Source: an uncultured Prevotella sp. (GTDB taxonomy: Bacteria; Bacteroidota; Bacteroidia; Bacteroidales; Bacteroidaceae). Taken from it: 29,265 nucleotides of DNA. The position numbers and the translations under genes were made by a program. Location of the stretch: NCBI GenBank assembly GCA_900554545.1, contig USHW01000027.1, forward strand, positions 1-29,265, in the 5' to 3' direction. Numbering within the stretch: position 1 is the stretch's first letter; each line of letters opens with the position of its first letter. Of this stretch, positions 1 through 8,619 are shown one piece after another. Below the pieces are notes generated by a model. The model did no database searches and was not told the origin of the DNA. It worked only from the letters and a program-made list of their open reading frames with translations.

Positions 1-134
1 AATATCTCATTCCCACAACTTTTTCAATAGTTTTCTTATACCGAACTCACGTTAATTTATAATGCATAATTCATAATCGGGCTGTGCGGCGTAGGGTGAT
101 GTGTGATTTTTGCCGTGCTGCATCGTAGGGAGTG

Positions 135-167
135 AAAATAAAAGTGCGTTTTACGCACTTTTATTTT
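135..167. terminator. Perfect 15-bp hairpin, probable bidirectional terminator
   Basis: Bases 135-149 and 153-167 are perfect reverse complements around a TTT loop. The AAAATAAAAG/CTTTTATTTT ends place a T-run after the GC core on both strands, as in an intrinsic terminator. Its right end overlaps the -33 element of the next promoter, so it could also influence initiation there. The terminator role is inferred from structure alone. Confidence 0.7.
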
Positions 168-195
168 GCATTTCACTCGGTTTTCATTATCTTTG
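165..195 (+). promoter_or_regulatory. Bacteroidetes-type promoter of the small-protein/priA operon
   Basis: A -33 TTTG (165-168) and a -7 TATCTTTG (188-195) are separated by 19 bases, matching the known Bacteroides sigma-ABfr consensus TTTG-N19/20-TAnnTTTG. The first start codon lies at 209, so the leader is very short. Confidence 0.8.
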
Positions 196-208
196 TACAT
201 AGGTAATC

Positions 209-472
209 ATGTACAAGGACAAATTATTGATGGGCAATTTCAGTTCAAGGCAAAACAAGGTGGATAATGCGCGTGAGCGTGACAACCAACGGCGCGACAG
301 ACTGGCAGGGTATTTTTACGACCTGTCGAAGCTGAGTTTCGCCGGTCTCGTAATAGGTGTCATAACGCAGCTGTTCACTGACGGCGGCGGTGAAGCCAAC
401 TTGTCAGTCATAATCACCGGGTTGGTGCTTACCGTATTGTCTGCCATGCTGGCTAATAAGATATTGGAATGA
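209..472 (+). CDS. Small two-helix membrane protein
   Basis: An 87-residue protein with a charged N-terminus rich in Arg, Asp and Asn (about residues 10-32), followed by two hydrophobic segments: about 42-56 (FAGLVIGVITQLF) and 64-84 (LSVIITGLVLTVLSAML). A short DGGGE turn separates them, so a helical hairpin in the inner membrane is likely. A second in-frame Met is at residue 8; the first is closest to the promoter. The size and layout resemble small Bacteroidetes DUF proteins (possibly DUF6722), but I cannot confirm this. Its stop overlaps the next small ORF (ATGA-type overlap), and priA follows, so the three are probably co-transcribed. Function unknown. Confidence 0.7.
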   Translation: MYKDKLLMGNFSSRQNKVDNARERDNQRRDRLAGYFYDLSKLSFAGLVIGVITQLFTDGGGEANLSVIITGLVLTVLSAMLANKILE

Positions 473-579
473 TTATGGAAGGACTTGGATTTATATTCTC
501 TATTGGCGTAATCGTGGTGGGAGGAATTTATCTCTGGACATACACAAAGCGTGGAAAGAAATGGCTTGAAAACCTTTAA
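469..579 (+). CDS. 36-residue single-pass membrane miniprotein
   Basis: A very short ORF starts inside the stop region of the preceding gene (ATG at 469 overlaps TGA at 470-472); an alternative start is ATG at 475. Residues 5-25 form one hydrophobic segment (GLGFIFSIGVIVVGGIYLW), followed by a basic tail (TKRGKKWLENL). This suits a single helix with the C-terminus in the cytoplasm. It ends 11 bases before the priA GTG. The overlap and membrane character support translational coupling with the upstream gene. Function unknown. Conservation of the tail in related genomes would settle whether it is real. Confidence 0.6.
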   Translation: MIMEGLGFIFSIGVIVVGGIYLWTYTKRGKKWLENL

Positions 580-590
580 GCGCTTTTGTA

Positions 591-2867
591 GTGTCTCCAT
601 ATTACATAGACGTTCTTCTTCCCGTGCCGCTTGACAGCACGTTCACTTACTCCGTTCCGCCGCAGATGGAAGGCAGGGCGGAGCGTGGGCGGCGTGTGCT
701 TGTGCCTTTCGGACGCAACAAAAGCTATGTGGGCATAATCATGAAGGTGCACGGCACGAAGCCCGGTTTTGCCGTAAAGGACATAAAATTGGTGCTCGAT
801 GATGCTCCCATTGTCACTGACGCCCAGCTTGAACTGTGGCGGTGGCTGGCCGATTACTACATGGCGGCACCCGGAGACGTGCTGCAGGCCGCGCTGCCGG
901 GCGGACTTAAGGCGGCTGACGCATACAAGCCCAAGACCGAGACGTGCCTCGCCCTCGCGCCGCAGTTCAGGAGCGAGCGCGCCATACACGTGGCTCTTGA
1001 CACCTTGGGACGTGCCGAGAAGCAGCGCAAGGCTTTCGCCTGCTTCCTCGCCATGAGCCGCTGGGACACAATGGAGGGCGCTTCCACGCACGAAACGGTG
1101 GCGGAAGTGACGCGAGACGAGCTGATGAACACCGCCCACTGCACTGCAGCAACAGTGAAAAACCTTGTAGACCGCCGCCTGCTCGTGGCATACGAGCGCG
1201 AGGTAGGCCGTCTGAACCACGGCGGAGAGCCGCATCCCGAAAACATAAAGCCGCTGAACGAGGCTCAGAAGGAAGCCTACAACCAAATCGTCTTTTCGTT
1301 TCTTAAGAAAAACGTGGTGCTGCTTCACGGCGTGACTTCAAGCGGAAAGACCGAAATATACATACATCTTATCCGCCAGGCGCTGGAACGGAAGCAGCAG
1401 GTTCTTTACCTTCTGCCCGAAATTGCGCTGACGGTGCAAATCCGGCAGAGGCTCCAGCGCGTCTTCGGCGACCGCCTCGGCATATACCATTCCAAGTATT
1501 CTGATGCCGAGAGGGTTGAAATATGGAAGAAGCAAATGTCGCAGAACCCTTACGGAGTAATCCTCGGCGCGCGCTCCGCAGTTCTCCTCCCGTTCTCCAA
1601 TCTGGGACTTGTCATCATCGACGAGGAGCATGAAACGTCGTTCAAACAGCAAGACCCGGCACCCCGGTATCATGCGCGTTCGGCGGCAATCATGCTCGCC
1701 GCCAAGGCCGGAGCAAAGGTTCTGCTCGGCTCCGCCACGCCGTGCGCCGAGACATGGCACAACGCCCGTACCGGCAAATACGGCTACGTGCGCCTTGACA
1801 AGCGCTTCGGCGACATGCAGATGCCCGAAATCAACGTCGTTGACATAAAGGACTTGCAGCACCGCAAGATGATGAACGGCCCGTTTTCGCCGCTTCTCCT
1901 GTCGTCTGTCCGCCGTGCGTTGGACAACAAGGAGCAGGTAATCCTCTTCCAGAACCGCCGCGGTTTCGCCCCGATGATTGAGTGCCGGGAATGCGGATGG
2001 ACGCCAAGATGCGAGGCGTGCGACGTCTCCCTTACCTTCCATAAAGCCCTCGGACAGCTTACTTGCCACTATTGCGGCCGCACGTATGCCGTGCCCGACG
2101 TGTGCCCTTGCTGCGGAAGCCATGACCTACGGGGACGAGGCTACGGCACGGAGAAGGTGGAAGACAAGGTGATGGAGCTGTTTCCTGACGCCCGTGTGGC
2201 GCGTATGGACCTTGACACGACGCGCACCCGCAACGCATACGAACGCTTGATAAGCGACTTTTCGGCACATCGCACCGACATACTCATTGGCACCCAGATG
2301 GTAAGCAAGGGCTTGGACTTCGACAAGGTATCGGTCGTTGGCATTCTGAACGCCGACTCCATGCTCAATTATCCTGACTTCCGGGCTTATGAACATGCCT
2401 TTACCATGATGGCGCAGGTGGCCGGACGCGCCGGCAGGAAGGGCAAACGGGGTCTTGTCATATTGCAGACGAAAAGCCCGGAGCTGCCCGTCATCGCCCA
2501 AGTTGTGCGCAACGACATGGAGGGTTTTTACTCCGACCTGCTCGAAGAGCGGCAACTGTTCCGTTATCCGCCGTTCTACCATATAATAAATGTATATCTC
2601 CGCCACAAGGACGAGCCTGTGGTATGCGCGGCGGCGGATGCCCTCGGCACGCTGTTGCGCCAGTGGTTCGGCACCCGTGTGTTAGGCCCTGACAAGCCGT
2701 CGGTGGCGCGCGTAAAGGCGATGAACATCCGAAAGATGGTTGTAAAGCTTGAACTTGGCATCGATTTGGCCAAAGTGCGCCTTTACCTTAACAAGGGAAA
2801 GTCTGCCGTTTTGCAGGACAACAGGTACAAAACGGTGACGGTTTATTTTGATGTTGACCCTTTGTGA
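591..2867 (+). CDS. priA: Primosomal protein N' (replication restart helicase PriA)
   Basis: 758 residues, close to the usual PriA length. PriA is a 3'-to-5' superfamily 2 DNA helicase that recognises stalled or broken forks and reloads the replisome. The N-terminal fork-binding region starts with YYIDVLLPVPL. The helicase has Walker A GVTSSGKT (247-254) and DEEH (344-347). A zinc-binding insert carries eight Cys at 465, 468, 474, 477, 492, 495, 505 and 508, all present. Helicase motifs V/VI are represented by GTQMVSKGLDF and QVAGRAGR. The start is GTG at 591: an in-frame stop at 567-569 blocks any distant extension and no ATG lies near. It is probably the third gene of the operon that starts at 209. 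A word-type hairpin follows its stop. Confidence 0.96.
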   Translation: MSPYYIDVLLPVPLDSTFTYSVPPQMEGRAERGRRVLVPFGRNKSYVGIIMKVHGTKPGFAVKDIKLVLDDAPIVTDAQLELWRWLADYYMAAPGDVLQAALPGGLKAADAYKPKTETCLALAPQFRSERAIHVALDTLGRAEKQRKAFACFLAMSRWDTMEGASTHETVAEVTRDELMNTAHCTAATVKNLVDRRLLVAYEREVGRLNHGGEPHPENIKPLNEAQKEAYNQIVFSFLKKNVVLLHGVTSSGKTEIYIHLIRQALERKQQVLYLLPEIALTVQIRQRLQRVFGDRLGIYHSKYSDAERVEIWKKQMSQNPYGVILGARSAVLLPFSNLGLVIIDEEHETSFKQQDPAPRYHARSAAIMLAAKAGAKVLLGSATPCAETWHNARTGKYGYVRLDKRFGDMQMPEINVVDIKDLQHRKMMNGPFSPLLLSSVRRALDNKEQVILFQNRRGFAPMIECRECGWTPRCEACDVSLTFHKALGQLTCHYCGRTYAVPDVCPCCGSHDLRGRGYGTEKVEDKVMELFPDARVARMDLDTTRTRNAYERLISDFSAHRTDILIGTQMVSKGLDFDKVSVVGILNADSMLNYPDFRAYEHAFTMMAQVAGRAGRKGKRGLVILQTKSPELPVIAQVVRNDMEGFYSDLLEERQLFRYPPFYHIINVYLRHKDEPVVCAAADALGTLLRQWFGTRVLGPDKPSVARVKAMNIRKMVVKLELGIDLAKVRLYLNKGKSAVLQDNRYKTVTVYFDVDPL

Positions 2868-2890
2868 AAAAGCGGAAAGTGAAAAATGAA

Positions 2891-2940
2891 GAGTGAAAAA
2901 TCCATGGGCAAACTTTGCATACGTCATGGATTTTTCACTC
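2891..2940. terminator. 16-bp hairpin between convergent genes
   Basis: Bases 2891-2906 and 2925-2940 form a perfect 16-bp stem with an 18-base loop. The arm is built from GTGAAAAATG-like words that already begin just after the priA stop (2868-2890). It lies between the 3' ends of priA and the minus-strand lipoprotein gene, so it probably terminates both. It has the same plan (perfect stem, 18-base loop) as the hairpin at 23201-23286. Confidence 0.75.
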
Positions 2941-2959
2941 TATTGTTGTTTCTTGTGGT

Positions 2960-4012
2960 TTATTTCACCTCTTGCAAGGTGATTTCTGTGCCTTCTTCAT
3001 AGGATGTAAAACCGTCGTTCTCGCCATAGGCTTCAATCATGTAAGCGTTGTTTCCTCTGAACCTGATTACTACATTGCCGTCAGTATCGCCGTCATAGAT
3101 GTTGTCCCATGAGTAAACAAGTATCCCTCTTGCAATATCGGCCCATGCCCATGTCGATACGGCCATGGTCCCTTCTTTATAAAATACGGCGTAAGTGCCA
3201 AATTTGGAGAACATTATTCGCCGTGGAGACCGGCCTGTCAAATCTACTATCGGGCCTTCGCCGTCATAGTCGGGGTCGTTTTCTTTTGCCCATTGGTCGA
3301 TGTTGTATACAAGTTCTTCATACGTATTGCCTTCAATGTTAGCAATGGTTTTCCCGTTAATGATGTACCAATAGCGTAGTTTTACAATGTCCCAAGTGCG
3401 GCATAGTGACAGGGTTTTGGCACTGTTGCGGTACAATGGTTCGTACAGTGACGATTTTAGCAGGATTGACCTTTGCCCGTCTTCGGACACGACATTGAGC
3501 GAATATATCGCGTTGCCTTCATGTATGACTTTCAGCGTACCAATGTTTTCAAGGTGAAATGTGTTCTCGCCGGTTACGGTGTATGAGCCGCTGATGTGTC
3601 CGTAGATTACGTCTCCAGGGTTCATTTCGCCCGATGACGCTCTGCTGCAATATGGTGTGAGCATTGTCGGGTGTTGAGTGGCGGATTTGTTTGTTGCTGT
3701 TTCTGTGCCGGTTTTTGTGGTTTGTGCCTGTCCGTTCTTTGTTGTGATGATATAGAAGCCACTCTCTGTCAGCTCGATTGACTTGTATTCACTGTTCTCG
3801 TCGGTGATTTCATACTTTGCAGCGTAGTCGGCGAAAGCCGGTGTGTCGAAGTCGCCCACCTCATTGTCTACCTCTCCTGTTCCGGGGTCGTTGCCTCCGT
3901 CGTCCCCGCTGTCGTCGCTGCATGCCGAGAAGGCCAGCGGCAGGGCGCACGCCGCAAGCGTGATTAAGAACATCCTGCATGCGTTGGTAATGTAAAGCTT
4001 TGCTTTTCTCAT
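2960..4012 (-). CDS. Secreted lipoprotein of unknown function
   Basis: 350 residues from the ATG at 4012. A longer open frame exists upstream, but the signal peptide begins at MRKAKLY and a promoter sits just upstream at 4051-4082. The signal peptide ends with a lipobox-like LAFSAC (Cys31), followed by SDDSGDDGGNDPG, an acidic/Gly tail typical of lipoproteins exported to the Bacteroidetes outer membrane. The mature part is rich in aromatic and Thr residues with beta-strand character and no catalytic motif that I recognise. A conspicuous stretch near the C-terminus reads RFRGNNAYMIEAYGENDGF. It is convergent with priA. It may belong to a Bacteroidales-specific lipoprotein family; I cannot assign a ligand. 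Confidence 0.8.
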   Translation of the reverse strand: MRKAKLYITNACRMFLITLAACALPLAFSACSDDSGDDGGNDPGTGEVDNEVGDFDTPAFADYAAKYEITDENSEYKSIELTESGFYIITTKNGQAQTTKTGTETATNKSATQHPTMLTPYCSRASSGEMNPGDVIYGHISGSYTVTGENTFHLENIGTLKVIHEGNAIYSLNVVSEDGQRSILLKSSLYEPLYRNSAKTLSLCRTWDIVKLRYWYIINGKTIANIEGNTYEELVYNIDQWAKENDPDYDGEGPIVDLTGRSPRRIMFSKFGTYAVFYKEGTMAVSTWAWADIARGILVYSWDNIYDGDTDGNVVIRFRGNNAYMIEAYGENDGFTSYEEGTEITLQEVK

Positions 4013-4050
4013 GTCGTAATGTTTTGTTTTGATTGTTGTTCTATTGCATG

Positions 4051-4082
4051 CAAAGTTAGCGAAAAGGTCGAAACACACCAAA
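4051..4082 (-). promoter_or_regulatory. Promoter of the lipoprotein gene
   Basis: Read on the minus strand, -33 TTTG (4082-4079) and -7 TAACTTTG (4058-4051) are 20 bases apart, matching the Bacteroidetes consensus. The start codon is at 4012, giving a leader of about 30 bases. This supports choosing 4012 over the longer open frame. Confidence 0.8.
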
Positions 4083-4278
4083 CACGTTGCTTGCAGCTCC
4101 ATTATGTTGAGGCTTATTGTGCCGCGAAACATGTTTTTCCGGTCGGATTTTATGTTTTTCCGGCATCGTTTTTTATGTCAATATGGGCTGTGTAAAGGCT
4201 TTCTGGCATGACTGATGATGATAGTCTTCATGGCAGAATGTAACTGGTTGTGTGTCAGCGCTTTGTGTCTTGTGTTGT

Positions 4279-4359
4279 AAAAGGATGCCTTTTGCGTTGT
4301 AAAAGACGGCCTTTTACAACGCAAAAAGCCGTCTTTCACAATACGAAAGACGGCCTTTG
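4279..4359. repeat. 22-bp phased dyad array 1
   Basis: Four 15-base cores (about AAAAGACGGCCTTTT) begin at 4279, 4301, 4323 and 4345, exactly 22 bases apart. The third core reads as the reverse complement type (AAAAAGCCGTCTTTC). Spacers are 7 bases. It lies upstream of the minus-strand lipoprotein gene. It is one of seven such arrays in the window. Confidence 0.85.
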
Positions 4360-4423
4360 GGATGTTGGGAGCATGGGAATAAGATTTAAGACGGCAATTT
4401 GCAATCGTGCAAGTACGTTTTCC

Positions 4424-6514
4424 TTAATTGTCAGCTCTTAAATTTTTATTGTCTTTCTCTTCCTTTTTCAGTTCCGGATAGCTGGTGCGTGTGTGGTAGA
4501 TTGCCTTCAGACGGTCGGTCAGCACTTGCTTTGCCACGGCGATGTCGTGGAACGTTATGGGGCTGTATTTGAAGAAACCGTCGGCTACCTGCTGGTCTAT
4601 CAGCCTGTTTACAAGGTTTGAAATGCTCTCTTCGGTGTGCTCTTTCAGCGAGCGTGCGGCGGCCTCCACCGTGTCCGCCATCATCAGGATGGCCTGTTCG
4701 CGGGTAAAGGGGTCGGGTCCGGGATAGGTGAACAGCGTGTCGTCAACAGGCTCGTCGGGGTGCTCGTTCTTGTAAGATATGTAGAAGTACTTTGTCTTTC
4801 CCGTGCCGTGGTGTGTCTTTATGAAGTCCTTGATGACGCCCGGCAGGTTGTATTTCTCGGCTATCTTCAGTCCGTCGGTCACGTGGCTGATAACCACTTG
4901 GGCGGCGTCTATGCGCTGCATTGCGTCAAGAGGGTTGGCTCCTCCCATCTGGTTCTCGGTGAAGCAGGCGGGGTTTCTCATCTTGCCGATGTCGTGATAG
5001 AACGCTCCCGTGCGCACGAGCTGCGCCTTCGCGCCGATTTTGTTGGCTATTTCGGCGGCGAGATTGCCCACCATCACCGAGTGTTGGAACGTGCCGGGGG
5101 CCACCTCGCTAAGGTCGCGCAGCAGCTTCTTGTTGGTGTTCGACAGCTCGATTAGCGTTACGTTGGATATGAATCCGAACGTCTTTTCTATGACAAGCAT
5201 CATCGGGTAGGCGAACAACAGCAGCACGCCGTTGGCTATGAAGTACATGTACATGCCGTGGTCCATGGTGAGGATGCTGTTGTCCTGCATCAGCTGAAGT
5301 GCGAAGTAGATGGCCGAACTGCCGAGAGTCACGAGCACGGCGGTCTTGAATATCTCGGCGCGCTGCGACAGTTCGCGCAACGAATAGATGGCGATTATGC
5401 CGGCCACAAGCTGCACGATGATGAACTCGTACTGGTATTTCACGGCGGCGGCGCAGATTAGCACCATCGTGACGTGCGCCGTGAAGGCCGTGCGCGAGTC
5501 GAGGAACACGCGGATGAAGATGGGCGCTATGGCGAAGGGCAGTATGTAGACGCTCAGCACGTTGTGCGTAATCATGAGCGACACGAGCAGGGGAAAGGCC
5601 GTTATCATTACGTAGAGCATGGCTATGCTGCGTGTCTTCTCGAAGTAGTCCTTGCGGAACATGCGCAGGTATGTCGTGAAAAGGAGTATTAGAGTGCCGA
5701 CGAACAGCACCTGTCCGGCTATTGTCGAGGGTACTGCCGTGACGCTTGCGCTGCGGCGTTTTGTCTCCTTTTCAAACGAGTTCAGCACCCTGTAGGTATA
5801 GTCATCGACAATCTCTCCGCGGTCGATTATCTTCTGTCCGCTGAGCACCATGCCGCTTGCGAGGGGTATTGTGCTCAGCAAGTCGCCCACCTCGGTCTCG
5901 CTTCTTTCCTTGTCATACTTCAGGTTCGGCTGTATGTATTCGTTCAGGTTGCAGTGTACCAGCACCTGTTTCTGGGCGGCGATTTTAGGGTCGGAGAAGA
6001 GCTGTTCGTATGCGGTCATGGTCGAGTAGAGGCACATTATTTCTATGTTTGTAGCGTTCTTGCCGTTGACAATCCTCACCATGTGCATCGTGTCCCGGCT
6101 GATTTCAGAGTATTCCGGGGCGTTCATTATTCCGGCCTGGTACAACCGGTGCAGCCGGTCGGCAATGGTTGACACGTAGTCTGGCGCCAGTCCGGGTATG
6201 CCGTCCTTGTATTTGTCGAGGAACTTGGCTATCTGCTCCTTCTCCACGGCGGCGTCATAGTTGTAGTAAGGTTCGAAGGCTTCCATTATGCTGTCCTGTT
6301 CCTCCTTGATGGTGGCTTCGGTTTTGTATATGGGGAAGTCGAACTTGGCAATGAGCGAGCCGTACATCCAAGGCTTGCCTACATCGTAGCGGAACTGCGG
6401 GCCGCTGTTGCGCGGCAGGAAAAACACAATGATGCCTACTGTCACTATCACCAGCAGCGAGCATGCCAGCCACCGGCTCCATGGCTTTCCGCCTGTATTG
6501 TCAAATTTTATCAT
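4424..6514 (-). CDS. 7TM-HD phosphodiesterase, PgpH-like (probable c-di-AMP hydrolase)
   Basis: 696 residues from the ATG at 6514 (MIKFDNTGGK); the longer open frame adds an implausible repeat-derived N-terminus. It has a first membrane helix at about 18-34, a large extracytoplasmic region at about 40-265, then a seven-helix block at about 268-445 and a cytoplasmic HD domain at about 470-670. The HD residues are visible: H478 (FQHS), H507-D508 (YHDIGK), H544, H568/H569 (THHG) and D614 (MMADT). Characterised proteins of this layout (PgpH) degrade cyclic di-AMP, which would link the gene to osmotic and envelope homeostasis; the substrate here is inferred. The gene is divergent from gltX. Confidence 0.88.
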   Translation of the reverse strand: MIKFDNTGGKPWSRWLACSLLVIVTVGIIVFFLPRNSGPQFRYDVGKPWMYGSLIAKFDFPIYKTEATIKEEQDSIMEAFEPYYNYDAAVEKEQIAKFLDKYKDGIPGLAPDYVSTIADRLHRLYQAGIMNAPEYSEISRDTMHMVRIVNGKNATNIEIMCLYSTMTAYEQLFSDPKIAAQKQVLVHCNLNEYIQPNLKYDKERSETEVGDLLSTIPLASGMVLSGQKIIDRGEIVDDYTYRVLNSFEKETKRRSASVTAVPSTIAGQVLFVGTLILLFTTYLRMFRKDYFEKTRSIAMLYVMITAFPLLVSLMITHNVLSVYILPFAIAPIFIRVFLDSRTAFTAHVTMVLICAAAVKYQYEFIIVQLVAGIIAIYSLRELSQRAEIFKTAVLVTLGSSAIYFALQLMQDNSILTMDHGMYMYFIANGVLLLFAYPMMLVIEKTFGFISNVTLIELSNTNKKLLRDLSEVAPGTFQHSVMVGNLAAEIANKIGAKAQLVRTGAFYHDIGKMRNPACFTENQMGGANPLDAMQRIDAAQVVISHVTDGLKIAEKYNLPGVIKDFIKTHHGTGKTKYFYISYKNEHPDEPVDDTLFTYPGPDPFTREQAILMMADTVEAAARSLKEHTEESISNLVNRLIDQQVADGFFKYSPITFHDIAVAKQVLTDRLKAIYHTRTSYPELKKEEKDNKNLRADN

Positions 6515-6660
6515 TTTGTCTTGCGTTGTGTTCTTGCCCTGCGAAAATACTAAAAAAATACTCCACTTTGGCAAAAAAACAGTAATTTTGCACAAAAAAT
6601 CAAGTGTATGGGGGCTGACTTGCGGTTGGCAGCATGGCGCAGGGCCGCCGGGCGTTTTCC

Positions 6661-6741
6661 GAAAGGCGGTCTTTTGCATTGCAAAAGGCCATCAATCGCA
6701 CGCCGAAAGGCCACCTTTTGCAGGCCAAAAGACGGCCTTTT
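6661..6741. repeat. 22-bp phased dyad array 2
   Basis: Cores start at 6661, 6683, 6705 and 6727, all 22 bases apart. The second unit is degenerate in its right half (AAAAGGCCATCAATC). The last unit, AAAAGACGGCCTTTT, is the consensus. It lies between divergent genes. Confidence 0.85.
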
Positions 6742-6806
6742 ACAAGCCGTCGGGCAACGTGCTGACTGTCAGTGAATTACGGTTCGCCGTGAAAACGACG
6801 CCACAT

Positions 6807-6916
6807 CAACCCGTATCTTGTCACTCGTCAACCCGTATCTCGTCACTTGTCGACTTGTATCTTGTCACTTGTTGACTTGTATCTCGTCCCTCGTTGACTT
6901 GTATCTCGTCACTTGT
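6807..6916. repeat. Five tandem 22-bp GACTTGT-word repeats before gltX
   Basis: Units start at 6807, 6829, 6851, 6873 and 6895, each 22 bases, differing at a few positions (for example TGACTTGTATCTCGTCACTT plus GT). They are made of the same GACAAGT/GACGAGC words, reverse-complemented, seen at 8453-8600, 26236-26360 and 27310-27590. Together with a few bases on either side they are open in the gltX frame, which is why a longer gltX ORF exists. They probably form the gltX leader. Confidence 0.85.
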
Positions 6917-6931
6917 AAACTTAAAAAAAAC

Positions 6932-8449
6932 ATGGAAGAAAGAAAAACAAGGGTGCGCTTTGCGCCCAGTCCTACGGGTGCGCTCCACATAGGCGGAGTG
7001 CGCACCGCGCTGTACAATTACCTCTTCGCGCGCCAGAGGGGCGGCGAAATGGTGTTCAGGATTGAAGACACCGACTCTTCGCGCTTCGTCCCCGGGGCGG
7101 AGGAATACATCATCGAGTCGTTCCGCTGGTTGGGCATCAAGTTCGACGAGGGCGTAAGCTTCGGCGGCTCTCACGGCCCTTACCGCCAGAGCGAGCGCCG
7201 CAGCATCTACAAGAAGTATGTAGACCAGCTGCTTGCCGACGGCAAGGCGTACATCGCCTTCGACACTCCCGAGGAGCTTGAGGCCAAGCGTCAGGAAATA
7301 AAGAACTTCCAGTATGACGCCCACACGCGCCACCTGATGCGCAACTCGCTCACCATGCCCAAGGAAGAGGTTGACGCCCTCATTGCCGACGGCGTGCAGT
7401 ACGTCGTAAGGTTCAAGGTTGAGCCGGGCGAAGACGTACACGTAAACGACATGATTCGCGGCGACGTGGTTATCAAGAGCGACATCCTCGACGACAAGGT
7501 GCTCTACAAAAGCGCGGACGAACTGCCCACTTACCACCTTGCCAACATAGTTGACGACCACCTGATGGAAATCACCCACGTAATACGCGGCGAGGAGTGG
7601 CTGCCCAGCGCGCCGCTGCATGTGCTGCTTTACCGCGCCTTCGGATGGGAAGCCACTATGCCGCGCTTCGCCCACCTGCCGCTGCTGCTGAAGCCTGACG
7701 GCAAGGGAAAGCTGAGCAAACGTGACGGCGACCGTCTCGGTTTCCCCGTATTCCCATTGGAATGGCACGACCCAAAGACCGGCGAAGTAAGCAACGGCTT
7801 CCGCGAACAGGGCTATTTCCCCGAGGCGGTAATCAACTTCCTCGCCCTGCTTGGCTGGAACCCGGGCACAGAACAGGAGCTGTTCACTCTTGACGAGCTT
7901 GTGGAACAGTTTGACATAGCAAAGTGCAGCAAGGCCGGAGCACGCTTTGACTACAAGAAGGCCGTATGGTTCAACCACGAATACATACTCAAGAAGAGCG
8001 ACGACGAGATAGCAGGTCTCTTCGCGCCAATCGTCGCAGGCAACGGCGTTGACGAGTCGATGGAGCGCATCACCAAGGTAGTCTCGATGATGAAAGACCG
8101 CGTTGACTTCGTGAAAGAGCTGTGGCCGCTGTGCTCTTTCTTCTTCATTCCGCCCGTGGAGTACGACGAGAAGACCGTGCGCAAGCGTTGGAAAGAGGAC
8201 TCTCCGCAGGTTATGACCGAACTGGCCGACCTTCTTGAAAGCCTTGACGACTTCTCTTTGGAGAACCAAGAACGTGAAGTCATGGCTTGGGTCGAGTCCA
8301 AGGGTTACAAGCTGGGCGACGTTATGAACGCCTTTCGCCTTGCCCTCGTAGGCATAGGAAAGGGTCCCGGCATGTTCGACATTTCCGCTTTCCTCGGCAA
8401 GGAGGAAACTCTGCGCCGCCTGCGCAGGGCTGTCGAGGAGCTTTCTTGA
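6932..8449 (+). CDS. gltX: Glutamate--tRNA ligase
   Basis: 505 residues from ATG 6932. The product charges tRNA-Glu with glutamate in the cytoplasm. Class I synthetase motifs are present: the HIGH-type HIGG (19-22) inside FAPSPTGALHIGGVRT, and KLSKR (260-264). The length fits bacterial GluRS, with the Rossmann catalytic core in the first half and an anticodon-binding helical domain in the second. The open frame continues 114 bases upstream through the 22-bp tandem repeat (from 6818), but the synthetase family begins just before the RVRFAPSPTG motif, so 6932 is chosen. The start is preceded by an A-rich stretch instead of a Shine-Dalgarno sequence. A word-repeat tract follows the stop. Confidence 0.97.
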   Translation: MEERKTRVRFAPSPTGALHIGGVRTALYNYLFARQRGGEMVFRIEDTDSSRFVPGAEEYIIESFRWLGIKFDEGVSFGGSHGPYRQSERRSIYKKYVDQLLADGKAYIAFDTPEELEAKRQEIKNFQYDAHTRHLMRNSLTMPKEEVDALIADGVQYVVRFKVEPGEDVHVNDMIRGDVVIKSDILDDKVLYKSADELPTYHLANIVDDHLMEITHVIRGEEWLPSAPLHVLLYRAFGWEATMPRFAHLPLLLKPDGKGKLSKRDGDRLGFPVFPLEWHDPKTGEVSNGFREQGYFPEAVINFLALLGWNPGTEQELFTLDELVEQFDIAKCSKAGARFDYKKAVWFNHEYILKKSDDEIAGLFAPIVAGNGVDESMERITKVVSMMKDRVDFVKELWPLCSFFFIPPVEYDEKTVRKRWKEDSPQVMTELADLLESLDDFSLENQEREVMAWVESKGYKLGDVMNAFRLALVGIGKGPGMFDISAFLGKEETLRRLRRAVEELS

Positions 8450-8452
8450 AGC

Positions 8453-8600
8453 GGACAAGTTGACGAGTGACGAGCAGACGAGGAGATTTCACTTAGTAAA
8501 CAAGCAGACAAGGCACAAGCAGACGAAGCAATTTTCAGCTTGTTGACTTGTCACTTGTCTACTCGTCTGCTGAGATACTTGTCAACTTGTCTGCTGAAAA
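8453..8600. repeat. GACAAGT/GACGAGC word tract between gltX and the phosphoesterase
   Basis: The left part (8454-8530) is assembled from plus-strand words such as GACAAGTTGACGAGTGACGA and AAGCAGACAAGG. The right part (8538-8596) carries their reverse complements (CTTGTTGACTTGTCACTTGT, CTCGTCTGCTGAG). The two arms can fold into an imperfect hairpin. The tract occupies the whole gap between gltX and the next gene, so it is both the gltX 3' end and the next gene's leader. Confidence 0.75.
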
Positions 8601-8619
8601 TAATGAATTACTGACAAAA

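Larger units (their letters stand above)
1..208. other. Upstream intergenic region, no gene seen
   Basis: No convincing gene is present. The right half holds a strong hairpin (135-167) and the promoter of the small membrane-protein/priA operon (165-195). The gene to the left is outside the window. Nothing recognisable is seen in 1-120. Confidence 0.6.
4013..4423. other. Intergenic region with phased repeat array
   Basis: This gap lies between the lipoprotein start and the 3' end of the HD phosphodiesterase gene. It contains the lipoprotein promoter (4051-4082) and a four-unit 22-bp phased array (4279-4359). Bases 4085-4270 and 4365-4423 show nothing I can identify. Confidence 0.6.
6515..6931. 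other. Divergent intergenic region with two repeat types
   Basis: It separates the HD phosphodiesterase gene and gltX. It contains array 2 (6661-6741) and a five-copy 22-bp tandem repeat (6807-6916) that ends 15 bases before the gltX ATG. A possible plus-strand -7 box TAATTTTG lies at 6583-6590 but lacks a well-placed -33 element. No gene is seen. Confidence 0.6.

Noticed and set aside
4133..4250. Short plus-strand ORF around 4029-4211
   Set aside because: It is antisense to the lipoprotein promoter region, with no homology-like features and no start signals.
6818..6931. N-terminal extension of gltX through the 22-bp repeats
   Set aside because: The extension only translates the tandem repeat (LVTCRLVSCHLLTC-like), and GluRS normally starts just before RVRFAPSPTG.
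6821..8458. 545-residue ORF antisense to gltX
   Set aside because: It is a shadow of gltX codon usage; the translation has no recognisable motif and the plus strand carries complete synthetase motifs.
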